This document shows, in pieces, positions 7,601-14,018 of a stretch of DNA of 15,228 nucleotides (position 1 is its first letter; each line of letters opens with the position of its first letter). The position numbers were made by a program, and so were the translations under genes. Location of the stretch: the NCBI GenBank assembly GCA_026394635.1, contig JAPKXV010000275.1:1-15228 (forward strand). Reading direction: 5' to 3'. The notes beneath the pieces were generated by a model, which was given only the letters and a program-made list of their open reading frames with translations, made no database searches and was not told the origin of the DNA. The stretch comes from Methanoregula sp. GTDB lineage: Archaea > Halobacteriota > Methanomicrobia > Methanomicrobiales > Methanospirillaceae.

Positions 7601-7853
7601 GCGCAAGGTAAAAGAGGGTTCCCCGAACGTCATCGACATGATGAGGCACGGGGAGATCCGGCTCATCATCAACACACCCACCGACAAACAGTCACGGCAG
7701 GACCACTACCAGATCATGCGTGCGGCGGTCGATTTCAGCATCCCGTATATCACCACAATACAGGCTGCTCGTGCAGCAGCACTCGCGATTGATGCGATCA
7801 AACGGGAGAAGATGACGCTAGAGCCGATCGGGCATTATCTTGCGAATCTGTAA
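4686..7853 (+). CDS. carB: Carbamoyl-phosphate synthase, large subunit
   Basis: A full-length 1055-residue synthetase making carbamoyl phosphate from bicarbonate, ammonia and two ATP. Two homologous ATP-grasp halves are visible. The first opens VLIIGSGPIQIGQAAEFD (residue 10 onward) and carries out carboxyphosphate chemistry. The second opens ILILGSGPIRIGQGIEFD at about residue 538 and phosphorylates carbamate. Between them lies the oligomerisation region, and from about residue 925 the MGS-like regulatory domain (NIFVSVNMEQKDEVIPIA...GTEGTVDYL). The gene is undivided, unlike the split carB of some methanogens. ATG 4686 shares a base with the carA stop (TAATG) and has AGGAGG 8 bases upstream, so translation of both subunits is coupled. 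Neither frameshift nor deletion is seen. Confidence 0.98.
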   Translation: MPKKEHIKKVLIIGSGPIQIGQAAEFDFSGSQACRAMREEGVKVVLVNSNPATIQTDPEMADTIYIEPLRADIIAKIIEKEKPDGVLSGMGGQTGLNMTAELAEKGALKGVEILGTPLEAIYRGEDREKFRDLMVTIGEPIPKSTILTNLNQIDDAIAAVGLPAVVRPAYTLGGAGSGIGKTREELTRIVELGLSRSRIHQVLIEESVVGWKEIEFEVMRDSADTCIIVCGMENVDAMGIHTGESVVVAPILTLRDDEFQTLRSASIKIIRALDVQGGCNIQFAFLDGEYRVIEVNPRVSRSSALASKATGYPIARIAAKIAIGLRLDEITNTVTGCTPASFEPAIDYVVVKVPRWPFDKFKGADRTLSTSMKSTGEVMAIGRNLEEAFMKAKRSIDTDVIPHTSHSEIRMILSRPTDERFHCLFDAFREGFSIEEIVQLTAITPFFLEKIRNIVEMEKHLTASHGLSDIIAAKKFGFSNVELVKITGLPLEHVEEMAGEPTYKMVDTCAAEFPANTPYFYSTWEQVCEIVQSTNKKILILGSGPIRIGQGIEFDYCTVHAVKALREEGVEVHIVNNNPETVSTDFDTSDRLFFEPMQLEDVANILKKDDYAGVMVQFGGQNAVNLAVPIEQEIKRLNLTTRILGTSPDAMDIAEDRDRFSNLLDQLKIPSPPNTSAYSESEAKEKAEKIGYPVLVRPSYVLGGRAMEIVHDATELELYMKEAVRVSRNHPVLIDSYLQNAIELDVDAVCDGEEVLIGGIMEHIEQAGIHSGDSACVIPTQSLSPKVLEQVRDHTRKIALGLGVIGLVNLQLAVKDDIVYVLEANPRASRTVPFVSKATGLPIAKIAAKVMIGRKLRDLGYREREITHVAVKEVLLPFNKLLGVDTMLGPEMKSTGEVMGIDYDFGLAFYKACLSADNELPLKGNIFVSVNMEQKDEVIPIARKLRDLGLILYGTEGTVDYLHDAGVEAHLVRKVKEGSPNVIDMMRHGEIRLIINTPTDKQSRQDHYQIMRAAVDFSIPYITTIQAARAAALAIDAIKREKMTLEPIGHYLANL

Positions 7854-7877
7854 CCTGATTGCATATAAGGTGAAATC

Positions 7878-7915
7878 TTTTTCTGCCTTAAAGTATTAAG
7901 AATTTTTTTATATTT
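7878..7915 (+). terminator. T-tract terminator after carB
   Basis: T-runs at 7878-7882 and 7903-7909 (AATTTTTTTATATTTC), 25-55 bases after the carB stop, are typical archaeal termination tracts. No strong hairpin precedes them. Confidence 0.55.
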
Positions 7916-7942
7916 CTATCCGACATTTGGGATGCCAAGACT

Positions 7943-7964
7943 ATTTTTAGATGATTTTTAGACG
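7943..7964. repeat. Tandem 11-mer ATTTTTAGAYG, third copy at 8220-8230
   Basis: ATTTTTAGATG is followed immediately by ATTTTTAGACG (one mismatch), and an exact ATTTTTAGATG recurs at 8220-8230. In AT-rich DNA this could be chance or slippage. No role is evident. Confidence 0.4.
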
Positions 7965-8097
7965 ATTGAGAGAGATGTCTGTCTCACATGGAGTGTGTAA
8001 CTAGGTATGCAGACAGGTACCTATATTTTCACTGTAAAGTTGTGCATGTGTATAATTACAATTCTGAGCGACGGGCAATTAAAAAAAGATGTGATTA

Positions 8098-8223
8098 GAC
8101 ATAGGTATCAAGGATAACCTGCTGGACACCATCACTGAACCAACCGGTTGCCACGACATGATCCCTACCCCTGAAAGAACCAGTATTACAATTTATAAAT
8201 GAGGATTTCGAAAAACCCCATTT
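8098..8223 (-). pseudogene. Possible 3' remnant of an unidentified protein gene
   Basis: On the minus strand 42 codons are open between stops. The second half reads like real protein (GRDHVVATGWFSDGVQQV then ILDTYV and a TAA stop), with codon choice similar to the neighbouring genes. No in-frame ATG is present, and the N-terminal part is AT-rich and unstructured. I read this as the surviving C-terminal end of a decayed gene, perhaps a surface or beta-rich protein judging by the W/G/V pattern, but I cannot name the family. Chance remains possible. Confidence 0.3.
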
Positions 8224-8401
8224 TTAGATGAAGTCTCAATCAAAACTTCTTTGTGAATATGTGAGTTCAATTCACATTTCATGCAGTTAATTGGAATCCT
8301 CGTCTATCAATAATCAGTTCCCCTTCCAAAATGAAGAGGTATTTAAAATTTTAGTTGTCTTGAAGTACTTGAATATCGAGCTTGATTTTTACAGGGTAAT
8401 T

Positions 8402-9847
8402 TTATTTCTCAAACCGGTACGAACCCGGAGGAACCCCAATTTCAAACCGCGCCCCTTTTCCGAACTCCCCGGTCTCTTTTATAGATAATCCAGTGATGCC
8501 TAAAATCTCCGAGACTAAAAACAGCCCGTACCCGGTATTGCGATAAAATTCCCGACGGAAAATTTTCTCCTTGGCATGCTCCGGGATACCCACACCGTCG
8601 TCTTCGCAGATGACCGTAAATCCTGCATCATCCCTGCGGAAATAGAACCGGATCTTTGTTATCTTCTCACCATGGCGCAGGGCATTGTCCAGGAGATTAT
8701 AAAAGACCTTTTCAAGCAGCATATCAGCATAAACCTCGAGATTGTTCAGGTCAGATTCGAGTGCAACCTTGCCGAACTGAAGGTCAGTCACCGTGTTGTC
8801 GACGATGAGATGCAACTTTTGCCAGAGGGGTGACGTTGTGCCGATATTCTGGTAATCGCGGGTGAACCGGATCTGTTTCTGGATCAGCTGGGTGATCTGT
8901 TCGATCTTGATGAGGTAGTCATTGATGGCGGGATCACTTTCCATCTCGCGGGCAAGGGAAAGATACATGCCCAGCGCAGTGATCTGGTTGAGGATGTCGT
9001 GGCGGGTGATGGATGAGAGGGTGTTTAATTTCCTGTTTGCAAGCTGGATTGCCTCCTCGAAGCGTTTCCGCTCGGAAATCTCTGCCCTGAGCACCTCGTT
9101 TGCTTTCGTGAGTTCAGTGGTCCGTTCCCGCACCCGGATCTCCAGTTCTTCCCGCGCTTTCTGGATGACCTTTTCAGCAAGCTTACGCTCGGTGATGTCG
9201 ATCGCGGAACAGATGGCAGTGTAATTGGGCACAATCGATGCCGTTACAAGGAACAGGCGCAACGTGCCATCGCGGGCGGTAAACTGGAGTTCAACTTCCC
9301 CCATGATGGATCTCTCCCTCACAGCCGAAATGAACCTGTCCCGGTCCGTGGATTCCGGAAGGATTGTAGAAATGTCCCGGTCAAGGAGATCCGCCCGCTC
9401 GTACCTGAGCAGTCTGGCACATTTTTCGTTGATCTCCCGCAAAAGAAGGGTGCGGCAGTCGAACGTGAAGATACCCGCCTGTGAATTTTCGAAGATCCTC
9501 TGGAACTTCCGCTCTTCTGCCCGGAGCCTGATGGCAAATGAGGATGTCACGACACCAATCGTGACAAAGATCACAAACCATGCAGTCGACACGGCAACCA
9601 GTTTCGGGTCAGAGAAACCGAAAAAATAGACGATGCAGATATAGGCTGCCGACAGCAGCAGCGAGAACATCGCCGCGCGTTTCGGGTAGAAATAAACGAC
9701 GAGGATGATGGGCATGAAATACAGGAACGGGAATACATCGAGAATCCCGTTGGTAAGAGAGTATATTGTCGACCAGACTGCACCGATGACCGTCAATGCA
9801 ATGATGCAGTTCCAGAGCATTTGCCGGTTCAGCACCCGTTCCATCAT
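8402..9847 (-). CDS. Membrane-bound PAS-domain sensor histidine kinase
   Basis: A 481-residue two-component sensor. Four hydrophobic segments lie at about residues 10-30, 37-54, 57-77 and 83-104 (the second reads FPFLYFMPIILVVYFYP). A PAS domain follows (about 110-225, ending ICSAIDITERK), then a long coiled coil (about 225-270) leads to the phosphoacceptor H283 in SSITRHDILNQ. The ATPase domain shows the N box (YNLLDNALRHG), a G1 box (EDDGVGIP) and a G2 box (GYGLFLVSEIL). RHDILNQ is the H-box form common in methanogen kinases. No response regulator lies in the window, so its partner is elsewhere. The ATG overlaps the stop of the upstream sensor gene as ATGA, so the two are translationally coupled. 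The ligand is unknown. Confidence 0.93.
   Translation of the reverse strand: MMERVLNRQMLWNCIIALTVIGAVWSTIYSLTNGILDVFPFLYFMPIILVVYFYPKRAAMFSLLLSAAYICIVYFFGFSDPKLVAVSTAWFVIFVTIGVVTSSFAIRLRAEERKFQRIFENSQAGIFTFDCRTLLLREINEKCARLLRYERADLLDRDISTILPESTDRDRFISAVRERSIMGEVELQFTARDGTLRLFLVTASIVPNYTAICSAIDITERKLAEKVIQKAREELEIRVRERTTELTKANEVLRAEISERKRFEEAIQLANRKLNTLSSITRHDILNQITALGMYLSLAREMESDPAINDYLIKIEQITQLIQKQIRFTRDYQNIGTTSPLWQKLHLIVDNTVTDLQFGKVALESDLNNLEVYADMLLEKVFYNLLDNALRHGEKITKIRFYFRRDDAGFTVICEDDGVGIPEHAKEKIFRREFYRNTGYGLFLVSEILGITGLSIKETGEFGKGARFEIGVPPGSYRFEK
9689..9736. repeat. Direct repeat from tandem sensor-gene duplication (partner 10531-10578)
   Basis: These 48 bases match 10531-10578 at 42 positions by direct count. 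They encode the second membrane segment of each sensor. The 842-bp spacing equals one gene length, showing that the two genes arose by tandem duplication. Weaker similarity continues through both PAS regions. Confidence 0.7.
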
Positions 9848-10692
9848 GTTCCCCGCTCCCTTTTGTCATTCTGTTGTTCACCGTTCAGGATGGCGCTCTC
9901 GATACGCCGGTGCTCCTCGATCTCTGCCATGAGCTGCTCATTACTCTTCTCGAGATGGGCCGTCCGTTCCCTGACCTGCTGTTCCAGTTCCTCGAATGCC
10001 TGACGTATATCTTCGTCAGCCTTCTTCTGGAGGGTTGTATCGATCGCAGAACAGATCACAACATGATTGGTGGAAAGGATTGCGGAGATGAGATAATGGT
10101 GGGGCGTGCCATCCTTTGCCACGAGCAGGACCTCCTTTTTGCAGGGGCTCTGGCCTTCCCTGACACAGGAGATAAAATCCGCCCGCTCGGTTTCGCTCCA
10201 CCAGATCTGGGAAAGATCTTTTCCCAGGAGTTCCTCCCGTTCGTATTTCAGCATCCGTGCACACCGTGAGTTAATCTCATGAAGGCGGTTGGAGCGGAGC
10301 TCGAAGCAGAAGATCCCGTCCTGTGCGGTTTCGAGGACTTTTTTGATCTTTTTTTCCTCATCACGCAAACGGTTTGCATACGACGATGCCACAACACCGA
10401 TGATAATAAAAATTGCAAACCATGCTGCAGCAATGATAATCTGGGTGGTATAGGTGGGGGAGAAGAACCAGACAAGTCCCAGATAGACAAGGCTGATGCA
10501 AAGCGTGAACAGCTGGCCGTGCCCGGGATAGAAATAAACGACGAGAATGATAGGAAGGATATACAGGAACGGGAAGACTTCAAAAATATGTTGGGACAGG
10601 GAGAAGACAGAGGAGAGAATTGCACCGATAACAGCGGCAGTGACAATAAAGAGTTCGATAAGGTCGTTGGTCACATGTCTGCTGATATCCAT
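9844..10692 (-). CDS. Kinase-less membrane PAS sensor, tandem paralogue of the adjacent histidine kinase
   Basis: A 282-residue protein with the same layout as the first 270 residues of the following kinase: four membrane segments (including FPFLYILPIILVVYFYP), one PAS domain ending VICSAIDTTLQKK, and the coiled coil (EELEQQVRERTAHLEKSNEQ). About half of aligned residues look identical by eye, and the DNA is also similar. The protein stops (ILNGEQQNDKRERGT) exactly where the kinase copy enters its H-box domain, so no phosphoacceptor or ATPase is present. The start ATG 10690-10692 has GAGG 7 bases upstream; the in-frame upstream codons are leader. The stop overlaps the kinase start. It could heterodimerise with the kinase through membrane and coil regions and tune it, or be a truncated duplicate (inference). 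Confidence 0.85.
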   Translation of the reverse strand: MDISRHVTNDLIELFIVTAAVIGAILSSVFSLSQHIFEVFPFLYILPIILVVYFYPGHGQLFTLCISLVYLGLVWFFSPTYTTQIIIAAAWFAIFIIIGVVASSYANRLRDEEKKIKKVLETAQDGIFCFELRSNRLHEINSRCARMLKYEREELLGKDLSQIWWSETERADFISCVREGQSPCKKEVLLVAKDGTPHHYLISAILSTNHVVICSAIDTTLQKKADEDIRQAFEELEQQVRERTAHLEKSNEQLMAEIEEHRRIESAILNGEQQNDKRERGT

Positions 10693-10699
10693 ATTTTTT

Positions 10700-10704
10700 C
10701 CTCG
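10700..10704 (-). promoter_or_regulatory. Ribosome binding site deciding the start of the kinase-less sensor
   Basis: The minus strand reads CGAGG followed by seven A/T bases and then ATG 10690-10692. This supports that start over the in-frame ATG 39 bases upstream, which has no such site. Confidence 0.6.
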
Positions 10705-10807
10705 TTTTTTCCGCGGATTCCCGGGATGCACCCCACGGATCTTTGGGAATTTTTAAGGAACAAACCCGGCACAGAGATAGTCTGTCAAACAATACCTTTC
10801 AAATTCA

Positions 10808-10820
10808 ATATATATATATA
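10808..10820 (-). promoter_or_regulatory. Strong TATA box of the two-gene sensor operon
   Basis: An alternating TATATATATATAT run is the most TATA-like element in the window. It predicts transcription start near 10780-10785 and a leader of about 90 bases before the first sensor. It follows directly on a T-tract that would end transcription from the mobA side, so the sensors form their own unit. Confidence 0.65.
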
Positions 10821-10826
10821 CGTGAG

Positions 10827-10846
10827 AAAAACCGAACCAAAAAATC
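10827..10846 (-). terminator. T-tract terminator downstream of the mobA remnant
   Basis: About 20 bases past the mobA stop the minus strand reads GATTTTTTGG and then CGGTTTTTC, two T-runs suited to archaeal termination. They lie immediately upstream of the sensor-operon TATA box. Confidence 0.45.
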
Positions 10847-10863
10847 CGGCGGTTTTGCACCAC

Positions 10864-11456
10864 TTACACGCTGTCCGTAGTGGTGAACCGGTCCAGTTCT
10901 TCGAGACGGTTGATATTCGTGAATGTCTGAAGTGCCGGGTCATACCTCCAAAGCCTTTCTACCGGAACATATGTCGCATTCAGGTCCTTGACCATACCAT
11001 GCAGAGATTGTGATTCGCATTTCTCGAGATAGGGTAACAGTGCACTCCTCCGGTAAACTGCATGCAGGAGTTCATACATCTCATTGTTCCAGCAGGGAAT
11101 TGCCGCGTCAGATTCGCATATCAGGTCAAAAAGGCATGCGACAACTTCCGGGTTGATGCAGGGCATATCGCACGCTGCCACAAATATCAGATCTCCTTGT
11201 GCCGCACACCGGCATGGAGTCCGCCAACAGGGCCGATTCCTTTGCGGATATCCGTGATGCAGCGGACTGCGTTGAGGTGATCAAACCGGGAGCATTGATC
11301 CGGGTCGCGGGCGACGAGGACGATCTCATCAACGACCTGTGAAAGGGATCCGATGAGATGGGAAATGAATGTCTTTCCCTCGTAGGTGAAAAAATATTTT
11401 TCCTACCCTTTGGCACGTTTTGCCTCTCCTCCCACCAGCACAACTGCAGATCTCAA
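10864..11456 (-). pseudogene. mobA: Broken mobA, molybdenum cofactor guanylyltransferase (premature TAG plus frameshift)
   Basis: The intact enzyme adds GMP to molybdopterin to form the guanine dinucleotide cofactor, which methanogens need for formylmethanofuran and formate dehydrogenases. The start is recognisable: TTG 11456, then RSAVVLVGGEAKRAKG, the GTP-binding loop of MobA. Codon 18 (11403-11405) is TAG, one residue before the EK whose lysine is the conserved loop lysine. The frame then continues cleanly (EKYFFTYEGKTFISHL... DIRKGIGPVGGLHAG). At 11193-11198 one base is missing, and the downstream part (GDLIFVAACDMPC... to the stop at 10864) sits in another frame. Two independent lesions point to a pseudogene. 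The TTG overlaps the stop of an upstream frame as TTGA, suggesting that an ancestral ATGA junction changed. A second functional copy elsewhere would be expected. Confidence 0.85.
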
Positions 11457-11607
11457 GAAACCTCCCCCTTTGATGCCAGTGATTCACGGAATTTTATGAG
11501 GTCAACCATGAGATCATTGCAGCCAGGCAAAGCCCCACTGAACCGGAACCCGGCACACGTACCTTCATTCCCTGCACCTGTGGTACAGGATAAGGAAGAA
11601 AACCAGT
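11453..11607 (-). pseudogene. Unidentified coding tail between ogt and mobA remnants
   Basis: A frame ending at TGA 11453-11455 reads GFRFSGALPGCND, then LMVDLIKFRESLASKGEVS, which looks like a genuine protein C-terminus. Its stop overlaps the mobA start (TTGA), the same kind of junction used by other gene pairs here, so this was probably the cistron before mobA. At most about 50 codons remain before the ogt stop, and no ATG or GTG in frame gives a normal protein (ATG 11507 would give only 18 residues). I do not recognise the family. It is either the end of a gene whose 5' part was deleted or a chance frame. Confidence 0.35.
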
Positions 11608-11965
11608 TCAATGTAACGAACCCTCCATGTCCTTTGCGGCTCGCTGTACCTTCTGCAGTCCTCTCTTCTCTATGGCAAGCAGCGCCTCCTTTATCTCCAC
11701 TGATGGTGTGAACCCACCAATCCCCCGCGCACCCACGATCCGGTGGCATGGTACACCAAGCGGTGTCGAACGTGTATTCTTCAAGGGCGATGCTTGTGAA
11801 TGACGTGAAGTCGACCAGATTTCCGGCGCAATACCGGAGAAATGGTGCGGGGACGGTTCCCCCGATACCGGTCTTCGCAAACCGTACCCGGTGGATCACG
11901 TCCCCGCTCCACCAGACATGGATATGCCAGAGCCCGAACCGGCACGATCCCCCGCTCACTTCCAT
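11608..11965 (-). pseudogene. ogt: Broken ogt, methylated-DNA-protein cysteine methyltransferase (internal deletion)
   Basis: Intact Ogt removes alkyl groups from O6-methylguanine onto its own cysteine. The first part (MEVSGGSCRFGLWHIHVWW ... LVDFTSFTSIALE, from ATG 11965) matches the archaeal N-terminal domain. The last part (NTRSTPLGVPCHRIVGARG ... SVEIKEALLAIEKRG) carries the PCHR acceptor motif but in a different frame. Between them, around 11780-11785, the expected 35-45 residues are absent: the stretch with YGE and the RxVG arginine-finger helix that flips the base. An internal deletion with a frame change explains this. The remaining open sequence totals about 119 codons against 150-170 in the family. 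The start overlaps the end of the helicase gene by 10 bases, so it was the second gene of that operon. Confidence 0.85.
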
Positions 11966-13974
11966 GCTGATACCACCTCACGGAAATGGGAAATGTCACA
12001 TTCGATGAGCTCATCGGAAATCCATACAGGAAGTGCCTTCTTTACCCGGTTTTCAACAAAACGTCGTTCAGCCAGCACGAGCACCCCGCGGTCTTGTGGG
12101 GTGCGCAATACCCTGCCCAGAGCCTGCAGGGCGCGGTTGATCGCCGGGAGCGTGTAGCAGAGGAATTCCCCTTCTTGTCCGAATTTGTGCCGGAAATAAT
12201 CGATCACCATCCTGCGGACACGGTTAAACGGTGCAAGCGGAAGTCCGATTACCATCGCTCCCGAGAGCATTTCACCACGGTAGTCAAGGCCCTCGCTCCA
12301 CTTCCCGCCGCAGACGGCAAACATCATGCCAGCCCTGCCCTGCGATGGCAGTGAGAGGAATTCCGAAAGCGCGGACCCGGCATCAGTGGTATCACGGGGC
12401 TCGATAAATACTGTTTTTTGCAGGATATCCGGTTCACACCGCTGTGCAAACGATTCAAGGATCTGGTAACTGGGAAAGTATGCAGCAACATTTCCCGGGA
12501 GCGCGGAGAACGCAATGATATAATCAGCGATTTTTTCATTATTGCTCCTGTCCTGCCGCAACGAGAATGCAGTGGTAATATCACTGGCGCAGCAGAGAAG
12601 CCGGTTCTTTTTTGGAAACATGTTAGGCAGTGTCAGTGTCTTCACATTCAGGTCACCAAAATAGTAGCGGGAGAAACTTTCAACCGGGGAGAGGGTTCCT
12701 GAGATCAATATACAACAGGCATGGGAGTTGCAGATCTCCTGCAGAGGTACCGTTGGATCGATGTTTCTTACTTCCAGTATAATTTCTTCTTTCTCCCTCC
12801 GGTAGATGGTGAGGTACGCAGGGTCGTGTGCTGACTGTGAAAGCCGGAATAAAAACAACGTCAGCCGTTCGATAGCAGTCTCGCGGTATACCCCGGTCTT
12901 CTGGTTATTCTCCCGGATTGATTCGGCAAGCCTCATGAGTTCATCGACGATCTCCTCCATATCCTTATACAATGAACCTTTCACTACCATCCGGTCAAAG
13001 ATAGCAGGGTCGAACCAGTCCTCTGCCTCGGTCGAGTTTGCAATCCCCCTGATGAAACCGGTGAGCCGGGGAAGTACGTGCTGCACTGCATCAGCACCCT
13101 TGTGGCGCCTGCGCATGCCGGATAATTCACGGGAGGCCTGTTCGAGGTCGCGCTCTGCCAGTTCCACGCTCCCGATAGACTGGATTACATCTCCGCAATT
13201 GTGCGCCTCATCAATCAAAAGCATCACGTCCTGCGGCCCGATATTAAGGGAGAGGTAAAGTTGCTCCCGTATTCCGTCATCAAAGAGGTGATGGTAATTC
13301 AGGATAATCACATCGGCGTTCCGCGCGGCATGCAGCATCAGCTCGTACGGGCAGAGATCACTGCAGTACTTTACAAGTTCGCGCGGGTTCACCTGCTGCC
13401 CAGCCATGCGATCGACTTTCGTGCGCAGTGACTGTGAGGGGACCATTTTCACACCTCCTGTGTCAGCCTGGACAAACGATTTGCTGTGGATGAAATAGGG
13501 GCAGATCAGCGGATGTTCACGGTCCATGCGACGGATCTGCTGGATGATGAACGGATCTTTTGACGGCACGAGCGCACCTTTCTCCGCACGGTCGCGCATG
13601 AGGGACGATGAGAACATTTTTACGCCTTCACACCTGCGGTAGACATCCCCTTCACCACCGAGCGGGCACATGCTTGCCTTGCCAATCAGGTATGCCGTTC
13701 TGAGCTGCGGTTGTTTCTTTTTTATCAGCGCAAGCTCACGGATAAATGTGTTCAGCTGGCTGATGGTTCGGACAGCAATTATTACCTTACGCTCATTACG
13801 AAAAGCAAGCAGGGAGGCGACCACGCTTGACTTCCCACTACCTGTCGGTGCATCGACCATTGCGATACCTCCCTCGCGTGCGCACTGCGCTGCAAATTCG
13901 AGCATCTCACGTTGGTGCGGGCGGTATTCACTGTACGGGAAGAAGGCATCGAATGCGTCCATTGTTATACACAT
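11956..13974 (-). CDS. XPD/DinG-family (Rad3-like) FeS DNA helicase
   Basis: A 672-residue superfamily 2 helicase of the Rad3/XPD/DinG group, which unwinds DNA 5' to 3' during repair. The Walker A motif is DAPTGSGKS (K48) and the Walker B motif is LLIDEAHN (255-258). The FeS-domain cysteines C103, C115, C158, C204 and C208 are interspersed between them, with the typical CSDLCPYE followed by ADVIILNYHHLFD. The second motor domain shows ISGTLSP, the motif V region GGKWSEGLDYRGEM, and the motif VI region QALGRVLRTPQDRG. The exact ligand set among the five cysteines is uncertain. The start may be ATG 13974 or, fitting a leaderless transcript, ATG 13962. The 3' end overlaps the ogt remnant, suggesting a DNA repair operon whose second gene has decayed. 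Confidence 0.93.
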   Translation of the reverse strand: MCITMDAFDAFFPYSEYRPHQREMLEFAAQCAREGGIAMVDAPTGSGKSSVVASLLAFRNERKVIIAVRTISQLNTFIRELALIKKKQPQLRTAYLIGKASMCPLGGEGDVYRRCEGVKMFSSSLMRDRAEKGALVPSKDPFIIQQIRRMDREHPLICPYFIHSKSFVQADTGGVKMVPSQSLRTKVDRMAGQQVNPRELVKYCSDLCPYELMLHAARNADVIILNYHHLFDDGIREQLYLSLNIGPQDVMLLIDEAHNCGDVIQSIGSVELAERDLEQASRELSGMRRRHKGADAVQHVLPRLTGFIRGIANSTEAEDWFDPAIFDRMVVKGSLYKDMEEIVDELMRLAESIRENNQKTGVYRETAIERLTLFLFRLSQSAHDPAYLTIYRREKEEIILEVRNIDPTVPLQEICNSHACCILISGTLSPVESFSRYYFGDLNVKTLTLPNMFPKKNRLLCCASDITTAFSLRQDRSNNEKIADYIIAFSALPGNVAAYFPSYQILESFAQRCEPDILQKTVFIEPRDTTDAGSALSEFLSLPSQGRAGMMFAVCGGKWSEGLDYRGEMLSGAMVIGLPLAPFNRVRRMVIDYFRHKFGQEGEFLCYTLPAINRALQALGRVLRTPQDRGVLVLAERRFVENRVKKALPVWISDELIECDISHFREVVSAWK

Positions 13975-13985
13975 TTGTCCGGACT

Positions 13986-13996
13986 CTTTTTATTAT
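13986..13996. promoter_or_regulatory. Shared bidirectional TATA element between helicase and purB
   Basis: TTTTTATTATG on the plus strand (CATAATAAAAA on the minus) is the only AT-rich core in the short divergent gap. Its centre is about 28 bases from purB ATG 14019 and about 29 from helicase ATG 13962, the spacing expected for leaderless transcripts. Neither start has a clear ribosome binding site. Confidence 0.5.
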
Positions 13997-14018
13997 GGTC
14001 TAATACAGATCTGTTCTC

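Larger units (their letters stand above)
7854..8401. other. Gene-poor AT-rich intergenic region between carB and the sensor kinase 3' end
   Basis: About 550 bp lying downstream of both flanking genes, so it needs no promoter. Beyond the carB T-tracts, three 11-mer repeats and the possible gene remnant, it contains weak inverted pairs: TAGGTA/TACCTA near 8003-8025, and TGTGAAT/ATTCACA at 8252-8276. I see no tRNA, no convincing open frame and no mobile-element ends. Confidence 0.5.

Noticed and set aside
7005..7649. 214-codon minus-strand frame inside carB
   Set aside because: Mirror of the conserved CarB synthetase sequence, with no independent start site or domain.
8252..8276. TGTGAAT/ATTCACA hairpin as a regulator site
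   Set aside because: Seven-base arms in AT-rich DNA downstream of both flanking genes. An alternative ATGTGA/TCACAT pairing overlaps it. Likely chance.
10279..11013. 244-codon open frame on the plus strand
   Set aside because: It runs antisense through the sensor gene, its promoter and the mobA remnant, has no recognisable domain, and its composition is typical of a shadow frame.
11403..11405. Pyrrolysine insertion at the mobA TAG
   Set aside because: A separate frameshift downstream also breaks the gene, the position needs no special residue, and no pyl gene is visible. Two lesions fit decay better.
11780..11785. Programmed frameshift in ogt
   Set aside because: The frame change coincides with loss of 35-45 conserved residues. 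Recoding would not remove them, and no slippery site is seen.
11453..11965. A single 170-residue minus-strand gene
   Set aside because: Its first third is Ogt. Its middle is Ogt's C-terminal region read in the wrong frame (the true frame contains PCHRIVG). Only the end looks like another protein.
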